Shown: positions 17,631 to 24,474, counted from the stretch's first letter. The stretch: DNA of 32,275 nucleotides from a virus (IMGVR_UViG_3300030329_005222:1-32275); one strand, 5' to 3'. Translations and numbers: made by a program. Notes: a model not told the origin generated them from the sequence alone.

Positions 17631-17700
17631 TATAATTTTTGCAGATTTTGTAGGGCTAGTACGATGAGAAGGCATCTCCCCCGATGCCTTTTCTTCTTTT
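17631..17700 (+). ncRNA. Possible short plus-strand RNA ending at an intrinsic terminator
   Basis: A perfect TATAAT (17631-17636) is followed by TGTAGGGCTAGT (17649-17660), then a hairpin with arms AAGGCATC (17669-17676) and GATGCCTT (17683-17690) and a T-rich run to 17700. All genes here are on the other strand, so a plus-strand terminator needs explaining. A clear -35 box is lacking, so the RNA itself is speculative; the terminator is the stronger part. Confidence 0.35.
17668..17700 (+). terminator. Intrinsic terminator (plus strand) inside the early region
   Basis: An eight-base-pair stem, AAGGCATC and GATGCCTT around a C-rich loop, is followed by TTCTTCTTTTT on the plus strand only. It could stop antisense transcription from entering the minus-strand promoter region, or end a short RNA. 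On the minus strand there is no U-tract. Confidence 0.65.
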
Positions 17701-17730
17701 TGGAGTGCCCAAAACTCATATAATTGATGC

Positions 17731-17928
17731 TCATCCAACATACTGTTTGTCCCAATTTATAATAAAGTTGATGTATGTGGGATGAGGTCTCCCCTCTTTG
17801 CTTGCCCATCGTTGTGCTGTCCTTATATTTGGAATCACATCATAGTTTTTTGCACAATATAGTTGAAAATCTTTTATATATTTGGCCTCCCTAAACTTTA
17901 TAAGAATTTCATCAATGTTTTTGTTCAT
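17731..17928 (-). CDS. Small putative HTH protein, first gene of the early operon
   Basis: 65 aa with AAGGAG six bases before the ATG. The C-terminal half (IRTAQRWASKEGRPHPTYIN) looks like a DNA-binding helix-turn-helix, but the match is not to a family I can name. It is the first gene after the promoter at 17976-18004, the place usually held by a Cro-like or early regulatory protein. About 110 non-coding bases with a plus-strand terminator separate it from the next ORF. Confidence 0.55.
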   Translation of the reverse strand: MNKNIDEILIKFREAKYIKDFQLYCAKNYDVIPNIRTAQRWASKEGRPHPTYINFIINWDKQYVG

Positions 17929-17975
17929 ATATTTCTCCTTACTTTAATATTTTTTGACTTTTTAAAGATAAATAA

Positions 17976-18004
17976 ATAGTACATGTATTTTCCATATAAG
18001 TCAA
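17976..18004 (-). promoter_or_regulatory. Early minus-strand promoter
   Basis: On the minus strand: TTGACT (-35, 17999-18004), exactly 17 bases, then TACTAT (-10, 17976-17981). This places transcription start about 40 bases before the first early gene. Dyads at 18050-18064 and 18203-18219 lie upstream and could bind regulators. Confidence 0.6.
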
Positions 18005-18202
18005 ACACTTTTCACTAATATTATGGAATTATTTATTAAGTCTTTCTGACATGTTTACGACATGCCTTGTTTATTTGGAGTTTTGGCGATAATATTGATT
18101 AATGTTACAAAATGATATATGGCTTTTTAATTTTTCTTTATTTTTGAGGCTAATTTTAAAAAAAGTGTATGCAGAAATACCCTCTCTATTTCTTAAAGAA
18201 TT

Positions 18203-18219
18203 AGTGTAACCGTTACACT
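18203..18219. promoter_or_regulatory. Perfect 17-bp operator-like palindrome
   Basis: AGTGTAAC, centre C, GTTACACT. This is the longest perfect short dyad in the control region, typical in size and symmetry for a dimeric HTH regulator. It lies about 200 bases upstream of the early promoter and downstream of the pentapeptide gene. Confidence 0.5.
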
Positions 18220-18293
18220 GTTTCATTATGAGGCTATTTGTTTAACGGAGATAAAATGAGAGCTTTAATTAACTTTGTAATTCTCAATAAAAC

Positions 18294-18752
18294 TTAATTT
18301 TCTTCAGTTTTTATCTTAATTTGTTTGGAATGCTTAATTGTAATTGATAGATCTCTGTCATCTTCAATCTGTACACCCAGGGCTTGGAGTAGCATGGGCA
18401 CCTGCCACTGTTTAATTTTTGCACCGTGTAGATTGATGAAGCGGTAATTGGTGTTCCAAAATCTTGCGTCTCTCAAATCAGAATTAGAAAAATCAATCAT
18501 GTCCCCTTTAGTTTTAGAAAGATTGCTTCCATTTAAATTTGCATTTCGTAGATTCGCACTGCCAATGTATATGCCACTAAGGTTTCGTTCGCATAGATCA
18601 ATAGAGGCAGTTGGGTTTTCTCGCCGATAATCATTAAATTCTAAAATCTCGTGACGTAACAGCTCCTCAATATCAAAATATGTATTTTCTTGTTCAATAT
18701 CTAACTTTTGATTTTGCTCCTGCTCTAGTTCTTGTGCTTGTATCATCTCCAT
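18294..18752 (-). CDS. Pentapeptide-repeat protein
   Basis: 152 aa from ATG 18752, which has GGAGT six bases before it; a longer form to 18806 lacks this. An acidic glutamine-rich N-terminus is followed by pentapeptide repeats at about residues 60-120: LSGIYIGSANLRNANLNGSN then LSKT and later DFSNSDLRDARF and LHGAKI, i.e. A(N/D)LXX units. About 10-12 repeats would make a short right-handed beta-helix. Such folds can mimic DNA and bind gyrase, but this one is short and its target is unknown. It lies in the control region, transcribed away from the RHH gene. Confidence 0.72.
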   Translation of the reverse strand: MEMIQAQELEQEQNQKLDIEQENTYFDIEELLRHEILEFNDYRRENPTASIDLCERNLSGIYIGSANLRNANLNGSNLSKTKGDMIDFSNSDLRDARFWNTNYRFINLHGAKIKQWQVPMLLQALGVQIEDDRDLSITIKHSKQIKIKTEEN

Positions 18753-18834
18753 ATTTTTACTCCTATGGTTTAATTTAAATATACCTAAAAAAGGATTTGA
18801 TTTCATTAATTAATTATTGGACTAAAATCATGCC

Positions 18835-19032
18835 TCACAAAAGGTAGCGATGGCCTTTTTTTCTTATGTCATCTGCTAATCTGTTTATATAAGCCTCTCG
18901 TTCTTCTTCAGTTCCATATTCGTGATATTTCTCTTGGATTTCTCTTATCGCTTCGGCTTGAGATCGAGTGAGTAAAATATTATAGTCCGTTAACTGATCA
19001 AGCGGATCAATGTCTTTTTTAATGTCTTTCAT
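18835..19032 (-). CDS. Small charged hypothetical protein, 65 aa
   Basis: ATG 19032 has GGGAG eight bases upstream; a TTG at 19074 gives 79 aa but no ribosome site. The sequence is rich in aspartate, glutamate and lysine, and predicted helical (DQLTDYNILLTRSQAEAIRE, then YGTEEEREAYINRLADDI). It could be a small regulator or host-takeover protein. It is probably co-transcribed with the 21-aa ORF from the divergent promoter at 19222-19250. Confidence 0.55.
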   Translation of the reverse strand: MKDIKKDIDPLDQLTDYNILLTRSQAEAIREIQEKYHEYGTEEEREAYINRLADDIRKKGHRYLL

Positions 19033-19122
19033 TATTTCTTCTCCCTTTTTTGTTATACTAGGGGAGTCCCTCAATTAATTAGTTCGTGCTGTTAAGTCGG
19101 GGACACCCTATTATTTCCCTTA

Positions 19123-19188
19123 TCATTTTTTTGTTTTTACAAATGTAACTATTCCTGGCTTAATCTCTACTATTTCATATTCATACAT
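19123..19188 (-). CDS. 21-aa leader-type ORF
   Basis: ATG 19188 is preceded by AAGGAG at good spacing and by a TTGACA promoter. It reads MYEYEIVEIKPGIVTFVKTK then K and stop. It is the first ORF on the minus-strand transcript of the divergent pair. The strong ribosome site argues for translation; the function is unknown. Confidence 0.45.
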   Translation of the reverse strand: MYEYEIVEIKPGIVTFVKTKK

Positions 19189-19210
19189 AATTTTTTTCTC
19201 CTTTACTTGT

Positions 19211-19272
19211 ATATACATGTATATTTACATACATACAGAAATGTTGTCAACAAAAATATTTACATTTATTTA
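19211..19272. promoter_or_regulatory. Divergent promoters with RHH-type operator
   Basis: On the minus strand TTGACA (19245-19250), 17 bases, TAAATA (19222-19227). On the plus strand the overlapping TTGTCA (19244-19249), 17 bases, TATTTA (19267-19272). A perfect 14-bp palindrome ATATACATGTATAT (19211-19224) overlaps the minus -10, and further TACATACATACA repeats lie next to it. This fits autoregulation by the ribbon-helix-helix protein encoded at 19294. Confidence 0.5.
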
Positions 19273-19293
19273 CGTGTATAGTATTGTGAGCGT

Positions 19294-19449
19294 ATGACTG
19301 AGAAGGAAACTGCAACTCCATACAACTTCAGAATTAAAACTGAACTACTTCGTGAACTTGAAGAAATAAGGGATGAGTATGGTACTCCTATTAGTTTTTC
19401 GATTAACAAAGCTATTGGTGAGTATTTACATAATTTGAAAAATAAATAA
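19294..19449 (+). CDS. Ribbon-helix-helix (Arc/CopG-like) repressor, 51 aa
   Basis: Reads MTEKETATPYNFRIKTELLR, then ELEEIRDEYGTPISFSINKA and a short tail. An N-terminal beta strand (YNFRIKTELL), helix A, a G-x-P/S turn and helix B ending in SINKAIGEYL make the RHH fold, which binds DNA as a dimer of dimers. The divergent promoter with a TACATGTA-type palindrome next to it is the expected target. It heads the plus-strand operon leading to the terminase genes, so it may control packaging or late expression, or the small minus-strand genes. Confidence 0.72.
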   Translation: MTEKETATPYNFRIKTELLRELEEIRDEYGTPISFSINKAIGEYLHNLKNK

Positions 19450-19462
19450 AAAAGCTTATAAT
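19435..19462 (+). promoter_or_regulatory. Plus-strand promoter before the ParB-like/terminase operon
   Basis: TTGAAA (19435-19440), 16 bases, then a perfect TATAAT (19457-19462). The predicted start falls within TGTAGGGCTAGT (19466-19477), a motif that recurs in other non-coding parts of this genome. Confidence 0.55.
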
Positions 19463-19492
19463 TGCTGTAGGGCTAGTTGTTAGGAATGTCGT

Positions 19493-20062
19493 ATTTCAGA
19501 AACAACTGTAAAAAAAATTGATTTTATTCCCGTTTCTAAACTCGTAAATAATACGGGGCAGATTGATGGGGTGCCCACTAACCCTCGAAAGATAACCAAA
19601 GACAAGTTTGAGTTGCTAAAAAGCTCTATTCAGAAAGATATTACTTATCAGTATATTAACGAACTTAAAGTATTTCCTTTAGAGGATAAGTTTGTAGTCC
19701 TTAGTGGTAATCAGCGCCTCCGTTGCTATAAGCAATTAAAAATTAAAGAGTGCTATTGCAAAATTATTAAAGAAAATACTCCGCCAGAGGTTTTAAGGAA
19801 GATTGTTCTAGCTGAAAATCATACTTATGGGGAAGACGATCATGATGAGTTAGCTAATAGCTGGGATATGACTGAACTTGAATCGTTTGGTTATGATTTA
19901 CCAGCAATGGAAGAGTTTAATGAGGATATTAGTGAGCCTACATCAGAAGTCTTAGGTGACGATGATTACTTCCTTAAAGTTGAATCTGAAAAGAAGTTAG
20001 AGCTAATGGAATTGAGTAAGGAATTACAAAATAGAGGATATAGCGTAAAGGTTAGCTCATGA
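19493..20062 (+). CDS. ParB-like nuclease-domain protein
   Basis: 189 aa if translation starts at the ATT codon 19493; a GTG at 19571 would give 163 aa but cuts off the conserved opening strand. The full frame reads ISETTVKKIDFIPVSKL, then NNTGQIDGVPTNPRKI and VVLSGNQRLRCY, the classic ParB N-terminal pattern (NPR box and G-N-x-R). AGGA lies seven bases before the ATT, at ideal spacing. No ATG, GTG or TTG exists further upstream in frame before a stop. Proteins like this often precede phage terminase genes; the C-terminal part is acidic. It overlaps the small terminase by four bases. Confidence 0.75.
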   Translation: MSETTVKKIDFIPVSKLVNNTGQIDGVPTNPRKITKDKFELLKSSIQKDITYQYINELKVFPLEDKFVVLSGNQRLRCYKQLKIKECYCKIIKENTPPEVLRKIVLAENHTYGEDDHDELANSWDMTELESFGYDLPAMEEFNEDISEPTSEVLGDDDYFLKVESEKKLELMELSKELQNRGYSVKVSS

Positions 20063-20433
20063 GTAAAAAGCTCACAAAAACTGACATCAATAAAAATGCA
20101 ATGATTGAGGCATTAAAAAAGACTCTAGGGTTGGTTTCACATGCTGCAAAAAAAGTAGGAATTGCCAGGGAAACGCATTATGATTGGTTGCGAAACGATG
20201 AGGAATATAGAAAAAAATGTGAAGCGGTTGGAGAACTTGTAATTGACTATGCTGAGTCATCTCTATTCAAGCAAATTCACAAAGGTAATCCAGCAGCTAC
20301 GATCTTCTTTTTGAAGACTAGAGGAAAAAAACGTGGGTATCATGAAGAGGCTCCACAGATTGTTGCCCCTAAACATGAAATTATACTGACTTATGAAAAG
20401 GAGAAGTTAAATGGCGACAATAATATTAAATGA
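20059..20433 (+). CDS. terS: Terminase small subunit
   Basis: 124 aa. The N-terminal half is a helix-turn-helix (MIEALKKTLGLVSHAAKKVG, then IARETHYDWLRNDEEYRK), and the C-terminal part holds SSLFKQIHKGNPAATIFFLK followed by TRGKKRGY, the hallmark order of phBC6A51-type small terminases. These recognise the packaging start site and hand DNA to the large subunit. It overlaps the ParB-like gene (ATGA), and the large subunit follows after two small ORFs. Confidence 0.85.
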   Translation: MSKKLTKTDINKNAMIEALKKTLGLVSHAAKKVGIARETHYDWLRNDEEYRKKCEAVGELVIDYAESSLFKQIHKGNPAATIFFLKTRGKKRGYHEEAPQIVAPKHEIILTYEKEKLNGDNNIK

Positions 20434-20635
20434 CCTATGGTCTATTCTCAATCTGTTTTTGATTTGCAGTGTTATTACAGCCACAGTTTTAATTAATATA
20501 CTTATGAGTCTACGAATGGGTTTTTTCTTTAAGTCTTTTAGAGATCCTATTGGAGCATTTAAGAAAGAAGAGACATTGAAGTCAGTATACGATCGTTCAA
20601 TTGAACAAGAAGAGGTGTCTGGGAATCGATTGTGA
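20411..20635 (+). CDS. Small membrane protein, 74 aa
   Basis: AAGGAG precedes the ATG, which lies inside the end of the small terminase. One membrane helix at about residues 12-34 (NLFLICSVITATVLINILMS), then a charged cytoplasmic tail. It lies between the terminase genes. It has no family I know; a membrane-anchored accessory or exclusion protein is possible. Confidence 0.55.
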   Translation: MATIILNDLWSILNLFLICSVITATVLINILMSLRMGFFFKSFRDPIGAFKKEETLKSVYDRSIEQEEVSGNRL

Positions 20636-20814
20636 AAAAAACGTATGTCATTGGAAGAAAATTTAAGATTCAGGATAAAACATGGACGTTTATCGGCCAG
20701 CCGAATTCAGCCGAGGATAAATATAAAAAATGGTGTTTTTTTAATGAAAGTGAAATTAAGCGCAAATGTTTTTCTAAAGAAGAAATGGAAGAACTAAATA
20801 TTATCCCAGTATGA
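20632..20814 (+). CDS. Hypothetical protein, 60 aa
   Basis: Starts at GTG 20632, overlapping the previous stop (GTGA), and ends by overlapping the large terminase ATG. It reads MKKTYVIGRKFKIQDKTWTF then a lysine-rich stretch and an acidic end. The predicted fold is a small beta-rich domain with aromatic residues. The coupled arrangement supports coding; the function is unknown. Confidence 0.55.
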   Translation: MKKTYVIGRKFKIQDKTWTFIGQPNSAEDKYKKWCFFNESEIKRKCFSKEEMEELNIIPV

Positions 20815-22100
20815 ATATTAAGCTAAATACAAAGCAGAGCATTATTTTCAATGCGGTTTTTAATAAAGACATGACCATTAAGGAAGACTGCCCAAGTGAG
20901 GTGGCTTACTTTGGCGCATTTCGGTGTGGGAAGAGTTTGATCATGATGATGATCGCTTACTATATTGTAGTCAATTATCCAAATACCAATTGGTTATTCT
21001 GTAGGGCAACATATCCCGAATTAAAAGACTCCGTAATTCCACAGTTTATGGAACTATTTCCACCGGATCAATATGACTACGAATATAAATCGAGTGACCG
21101 TGTTGCCAAGTTCACAAATGGCTCGACCATTAACTTTAGAGCATTCGATCGTGATTCAAAGATCTTATCTAACGAATACTCAGGTGCATCCCTGTGCCAA
21201 GGAGAGGAAATCCCGGAAGCATTGTTTTTAATGATACTTGGTCGATTAAGTGGTGACTCACTACCTAATCCATTGCTGTTTGTTGAAGGGAATCCAGCCG
21301 ATTGTTGGTGTAAGGAACGGTACGTCGAAAATAAACCAGATCATATCTTATTCGTAGAGGGTACTACATTTGATAACGAGTCTAACTTACCTAAAAATTA
21401 TATAGAGAACTTGAAGCTTAATTATCCACCAGACTACATAGATAGGTATCTATACGGTGGTTGGAATCGTACTAGCGATAGAGTGTATACGGCATTGATG
21501 GACCACCATATCATACCACCAGTAAATAGACACAATTATTATTACACGATGATATGCATGGATCATGGAACTGTTAATGACACTTCACTTGTGTGGATGT
21601 GTAAGGACGAATCAGACAACGTTTACGTTTTTGACGAATGGCATAAAAAGCAGGCACAATTGCATGAGATTGTTGAGGCTAGTAATCGTCATGGGAGACT
21701 GCCAATTGTCGCTGATTACTCAATGAAGGCAGGGGACACAAGGAATATATCATTCTGGGATGATCTTAAAGGTCATGGTTTACGATTGATTGAAAGTAAA
21801 AAAGATAAGACAGCCAATATACTAATGGTCAACCAAGGCTTTCATACCAACAAGCTATATATATTTAATCACTTAGAATATGTAATCAAGCAACATAAGC
21901 GTTATCAGTATAAGCGTGCTGGGTTGAGTGACACTGAAGATAGAAAAGAAGAAGTTGTTAAACGCGACGACCACTCAGTTGATGCCGTTCAATACGGCTA
22001 TAGACATATTAAAGATATTAAAGTTAAATCACCAGCAGATGCATTTAGACCAGATATTAATAAAAAAACACTACGTGATTACGTGGAAGGAAGGGCTTAA
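20811..22100 (+). CDS. terL: Terminase large subunit
   Basis: 429 aa, the usual length. Walker A is G35-AFRCGKS-42. The motor domain continues with NTNWLFCRATYPELKDSV and a likely acidic motif at CQGEEIPEALF. The nuclease domain has an RNase-H-type set of acidic residues in MICMDHGTVNDTSLVWM, in IVADYSMKAGDTRN and in KRDDHSVDAVQYGY. It cuts concatemers and pumps DNA through the portal. It is in the plus-strand operon with the small subunit, whereas the portal is encoded 8 kb away on the other strand. Confidence 0.93.
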   Translation: MNIKLNTKQSIIFNAVFNKDMTIKEDCPSEVAYFGAFRCGKSLIMMMIAYYIVVNYPNTNWLFCRATYPELKDSVIPQFMELFPPDQYDYEYKSSDRVAKFTNGSTINFRAFDRDSKILSNEYSGASLCQGEEIPEALFLMILGRLSGDSLPNPLLFVEGNPADCWCKERYVENKPDHILFVEGTTFDNESNLPKNYIENLKLNYPPDYIDRYLYGGWNRTSDRVYTALMDHHIIPPVNRHNYYYTMICMDHGTVNDTSLVWMCKDESDNVYVFDEWHKKQAQLHEIVEASNRHGRLPIVADYSMKAGDTRNISFWDDLKGHGLRLIESKKDKTANILMVNQGFHTNKLYIFNHLEYVIKQHKRYQYKRAGLSDTEDRKEEVVKRDDHSVDAVQYGYRHIKDIKVKSPADAFRPDINKKTLRDYVEGRA

Positions 22101-22102
22101 AA

Positions 22103-22552
22103 ATGAGTTATACACAAGATGAAATTTTAGACGAGATAGCAAAGGCTAATTATACAGATGACAATGGGGATTATTTAAGGTGCTTAGATGCTTCTAAACA
22201 TAAAAATTGTAAAAAGTTTATGTTAAAAGTAGTACAAAAAGAACTCGAAGATAATTGGAACCTTAATTCACTTTTTTATGCGTCTCAAAAATTAAAAAAT
22301 GATGTTGATTTTTTGTTGAAAGTAGCAAAATTAATTAACTCAGTTAAATGTCATACAACTAGAGGCTATGAATTATTAGAATATACCAAGCCTAGTGAAG
22401 ATACTATTAATAAAATTACAAATTGTAAAAAAACATTAATAAAATTTTTAGAGTTAGAAGTTTGGCCATTATTAGATAAAGCACCTCAAAAATTTTTAGA
22501 CGATAAAGATGTAGTTAGACTAGCTCAAAAAAGAAAGGAAGGGCTTAAATGA
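22103..22552 (+). CDS. Unrecognised AT-rich insert gene (moron candidate)
   Basis: 149 aa, all-helical and lysine-rich, with markedly higher A+T than TerL before it. A stretch LNSLFYASQKLKNDVDFLLK is reminiscent of the DUF4116 repeat (W-x-L-x-YAS-x-L-x-x-D), known from effectors and large proteins of intracellular bacteria, but only one unit is visible. It starts two bases after TerL with no good ribosome site other than the preceding GGAAGGG. It sits in a place where phages often gain cargo. Confidence 0.6.
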   Translation: MSYTQDEILDEIAKANYTDDNGDYLRCLDASKHKNCKKFMLKVVQKELEDNWNLNSLFYASQKLKNDVDFLLKVAKLINSVKCHTTRGYELLEYTKPSEDTINKITNCKKTLIKFLELEVWPLLDKAPQKFLDDKDVVRLAQKRKEGLK

Positions 22553-22587
22553 AAAAGAAAAAGAAAAAGAAACCAAAAAAATATTAA
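22549..22587 (+). CDS. 12-aa lysine-rich micro-ORF
   Basis: ATG overlaps the stop of the previous gene (ATGA) and GGAAGGG lies upstream. It reads MKKKKKKKPKKY. Translation is plausible by coupling, but a chance origin from A-rich DNA is equally likely. Confidence 0.2.
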   Translation: MKKKKKKKPKKY

Positions 22588-22603
22588 AAAGGAGTAAAAA
22601 AAT

Positions 22604-23194
22604 ATGAGTGATCCAAATACATTACAAGCAATAAGTAGTTTACGATCTGAGGTTGCAGATATGTTCAAAAGTCAAAACAAGAGCATTGACCATCGAATTA
22701 ATACGGTTATTGAGCAGGTGTTAGCTAAGAGCATGGATTTTCATATCCAAACCAAAAAGAAAGCCATTGAAGACATAACCGTTGATGGCCCCTTAAGTGT
22801 TGATCAACTAACACAACTTTATCGTCAATTAATGATTGATATTAATGACATCAAATCAAATACTACGAACTACGCACTTTATGATCAAATGCAAGTTGTT
22901 AGTAAGCAATTTCAGCAAATGCAGACTGATTTTAACTGCATGAAAAAAACATTAGAAGGCATGGTCAGCGACAAGTATATTGAACACGGGATTAAGGCTG
23001 ACGAGCTAGAAAAATTATATTTATTAAGCGGTTGTTCACCAGATGAAGTTGCTAAGTTTTTGCACGTTGGTAAAGAGCACCTTTACAACATCCTAAACGG
23101 GAAAGAGGCCCGTCCAAATGAAAAGCGTAAACACGATTTAAAGCAGTTCTTGATGCAACGTATTTATAAAGGCCAAAAACATGCCTCTGTATAG
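22604..23194 (+). CDS. Hypothetical protein with C-terminal HTH-like domain, 196 aa
   Basis: AAGGAG precedes the ATG. A predominantly helical coiled-coil-like first part (residues 1-135) leads to LYLLSGCSPDEVAKFLHVGK then EHLYNILNGKEARP, which looks like a helix-turn-helix. I do not recognise the family. Its end overlaps the zinc-ribbon gene. It may regulate late genes or assist packaging; the evidence is only its location. Confidence 0.6.
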   Translation: MSDPNTLQAISSLRSEVADMFKSQNKSIDHRINTVIEQVLAKSMDFHIQTKKKAIEDITVDGPLSVDQLTQLYRQLMIDINDIKSNTTNYALYDQMQVVSKQFQQMQTDFNCMKKTLEGMVSDKYIEHGIKADELEKLYLLSGCSPDEVAKFLHVGKEHLYNILNGKEARPNEKRKHDLKQFLMQRIYKGQKHASV

Positions 23195-23549
23195 CTTTAA
23201 ATGCCAGTCTTGCGGACATATTCAAGATGCCTATTTTAGTTTAAATGAATCACATTTGATTAATTGTGAAAAATGCAAGTGCACTAATATGAAGCAATAC
23301 TATGGCAATACCCGTATAGCAATACATGGCTTTACTGAATTTGTGGATCCACGAGGAGGAACCGAACGGCTAACAATGGCACAAATTAAGAACATAGAAA
23401 AAAAAGAAAACAGCGTTTATTTATCCCATGCCGAACATGACAGTGAAATTAAGAAAAACAAAAAACATCGTGAAGCTATGCAGAGAAAAAAGAATCAAGA
23501 CATCGCTGAAAAGGCAACAAAAGAATTAATGTCTAAATGGAATCATTAA
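23181..23549 (+). CDS. FmdB-type zinc ribbon protein
   Basis: 122 aa. The N-terminus MPLYSFKCQSCGHIQDAYFS followed by CEKCKC and KQYYG forms a four-cysteine zinc ribbon as in FmdB-like small proteins, which occur in many phage late operons with undefined roles. The C-terminal region is lysine-rich and helical. The start lies in the end of the preceding gene. No enzyme motif is seen. Confidence 0.7.
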   Translation: MPLYSFKCQSCGHIQDAYFSLNESHLINCEKCKCTNMKQYYGNTRIAIHGFTEFVDPRGGTERLTMAQIKNIEKKENSVYLSHAEHDSEIKKNKKHREAMQRKKNQDIAEKATKELMSKWNH

Positions 23550-23564
23550 AAAAAGGAGTTAATA

Positions 23565-23738
23565 ATGAAAAGTAAATTAAAATCACGAAAACTATGGATG
23601 AGCGTAATCAGTGGGGTATTAGTTGTTCTTAATGAAGGGCTTGGTATCGGGATTGATAGTAATACCGTATTGGGTTTCAGTGGAATTATCATGAGTTATA
23701 TTTTAGGCCAGTCATTTGTTGATGCTAAAAATGGTTAA
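23565..23738 (+). CDS. Holin
   Basis: 57 aa with AAGGAG eight bases upstream. It reads MKSKLKSRKLWMSVISGVLV, then VLNEGLGIGIDSNTV and GFSGIIMSYILGQSFVDAK: two short membrane helices (about 11-24 and 34-50) with an N-terminal basic stretch. This arrangement, with an aspartate/asparagine-containing loop and a terminal FVDA-K, matches small phage holins. It is directly upstream of the endolysin, completing a lysis pair that times membrane collapse. Confidence 0.78.
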   Translation: MKSKLKSRKLWMSVISGVLVVLNEGLGIGIDSNTVLGFSGIIMSYILGQSFVDAKNG

Positions 23739-23928
23739 AAATTCTGACATAAAAAAATTGTCTTATTTGGACATGCAAGAATTTCGAGTGTTTTTTTATA
23801 ATAACTATGAAAACGAACATGTGATTTATACACAAGAGGAGGATGGAGATGAAGTTTATCAGATGCTTGAGGAATATGAGAAAGGAGTTAGAGTGTCGCT
23901 CGATATGATATTTCTAAATACTAACTAA
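23731..23928 (+). CDS. Hypothetical lysis-operon protein, 65 aa
   Basis: Starts at ATG 23731, overlapping the end of the holin gene; an upstream ATG at 23716 lies inside the holin. It is acidic, with MVKNSDIKKLSYLDMQEFRV then a run of tyrosines and asparagines. No domain is known. It lies between holin and endolysin and may modulate lysis timing, but that is guesswork from position. Confidence 0.5.
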   Translation: MVKNSDIKKLSYLDMQEFRVFFYNNYENEHVIYTQEEDGDEVYQMLEEYEKGVRVSLDMIFLNTN

Positions 23929-24474
23929 ATGAGACTGAGTAAAAATTTTATTTTGCCTGAATTTGTGCCAAGAGATATGTATGAGGCGCATGGAGATAAG
24001 TGTATTCATTTAATTGATGATCGCATAATACATATTGCCCAACTTTTAAGAGATGAGTTTGGTGTCATGGTTGCCAATACCTGGCATAATTTTATCAAAC
24101 CAAATCGGGCAGAAATACAACAAAGAGGCTGGCGACCATGTTATTTAGGGAGATGCAAAGATCTATTAGATTTAAATCAATCGGATCACGACCCGGCAGA
24201 GTTTTTAATTCAATCGGATAACGAATTGTCAGAGTTTTATTTGAACCAGATAAAGCAATCGGATCACAAATCGGCAGAGTTTAGCGCACATAAATTCGGT
24301 AGGGCAATCGATCTTGTTAGCCCCAAACGAGACACAGAAGAAATGAGGCAACACATCATTGATCATCATAAAGAGAAATTTTCTATCATACGTCGTATCG
24401 AAAATAAAGTTGGCTGGTTGCATGTAGATGTAGCAAACACGATGACAGACGAGCTTATTATATTTGATCCTTGA
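23929..24474 (+). CDS. M15-type peptidase endolysin with internal repeats
   Basis: 181 aa. The M15-like catalytic layout is present: LSKNFILPEFVP near the N-terminus, then H121-KFGRAID-128 and GWLHVDV (H165, D167), which should bind zinc and cut peptidoglycan cross-links. Residues 84-118 hold three copies of a Q-S-D-(H/N)-x-x-(A/S)-EF unit that lie just before the catalytic histidine and do not occur in the usual family layout. At DNA level CAATCGGAT occurs at 24178, 24211 and 24256. The gene ends the lysis module; a terminator follows at 24805. Confidence 0.78.
   Translation: MRLSKNFILPEFVPRDMYEAHGDKCIHLIDDRIIHIAQLLRDEFGVMVANTWHNFIKPNRAEIQQRGWRPCYLGRCKDLLDLNQSDHDPAEFLIQSDNELSEFYLNQIKQSDHKSAEFSAHKFGRAIDLVSPKRDTEEMRQHIIDHHKEKFSIIRRIENKVGWLHVDVANTMTDELIIFDP

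Larger units (their letters stand above)
17929..18293. promoter_or_regulatory. 365-bp control region with dyad operators
   Basis: Holds the early promoter, the dyad CATGT-TTACG-ACATG (18050-18064) and a perfect 17-base dyad AGTGTAACCGTTACACT (18203-18219). The rest is very AT-rich and no convincing gene is seen. These dyads are the best candidates for phage repressor or activator sites in the region. Confidence 0.5.

Noticed and set aside
18256-18297. 13-aa ORF with ribosome site (MRALINFVILNKT)
   Set aside because: Very short, ends inside the pentapeptide gene on the other strand, and no downstream gene is controlled by it.
19486-19521. ATG-started frame joined to the ParB-like gene by frameshift on eight As
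   Set aside because: Possible, but the ATT start has the better-spaced ribosome site and a continuous frame; kept only as an alternative.
22549-22587. Nuclear-localisation-like lysine peptide as an effector
   Set aside because: Twelve residues from an A-rich stretch; no support beyond start/stop overlap, so listed only as a low-confidence ORF.
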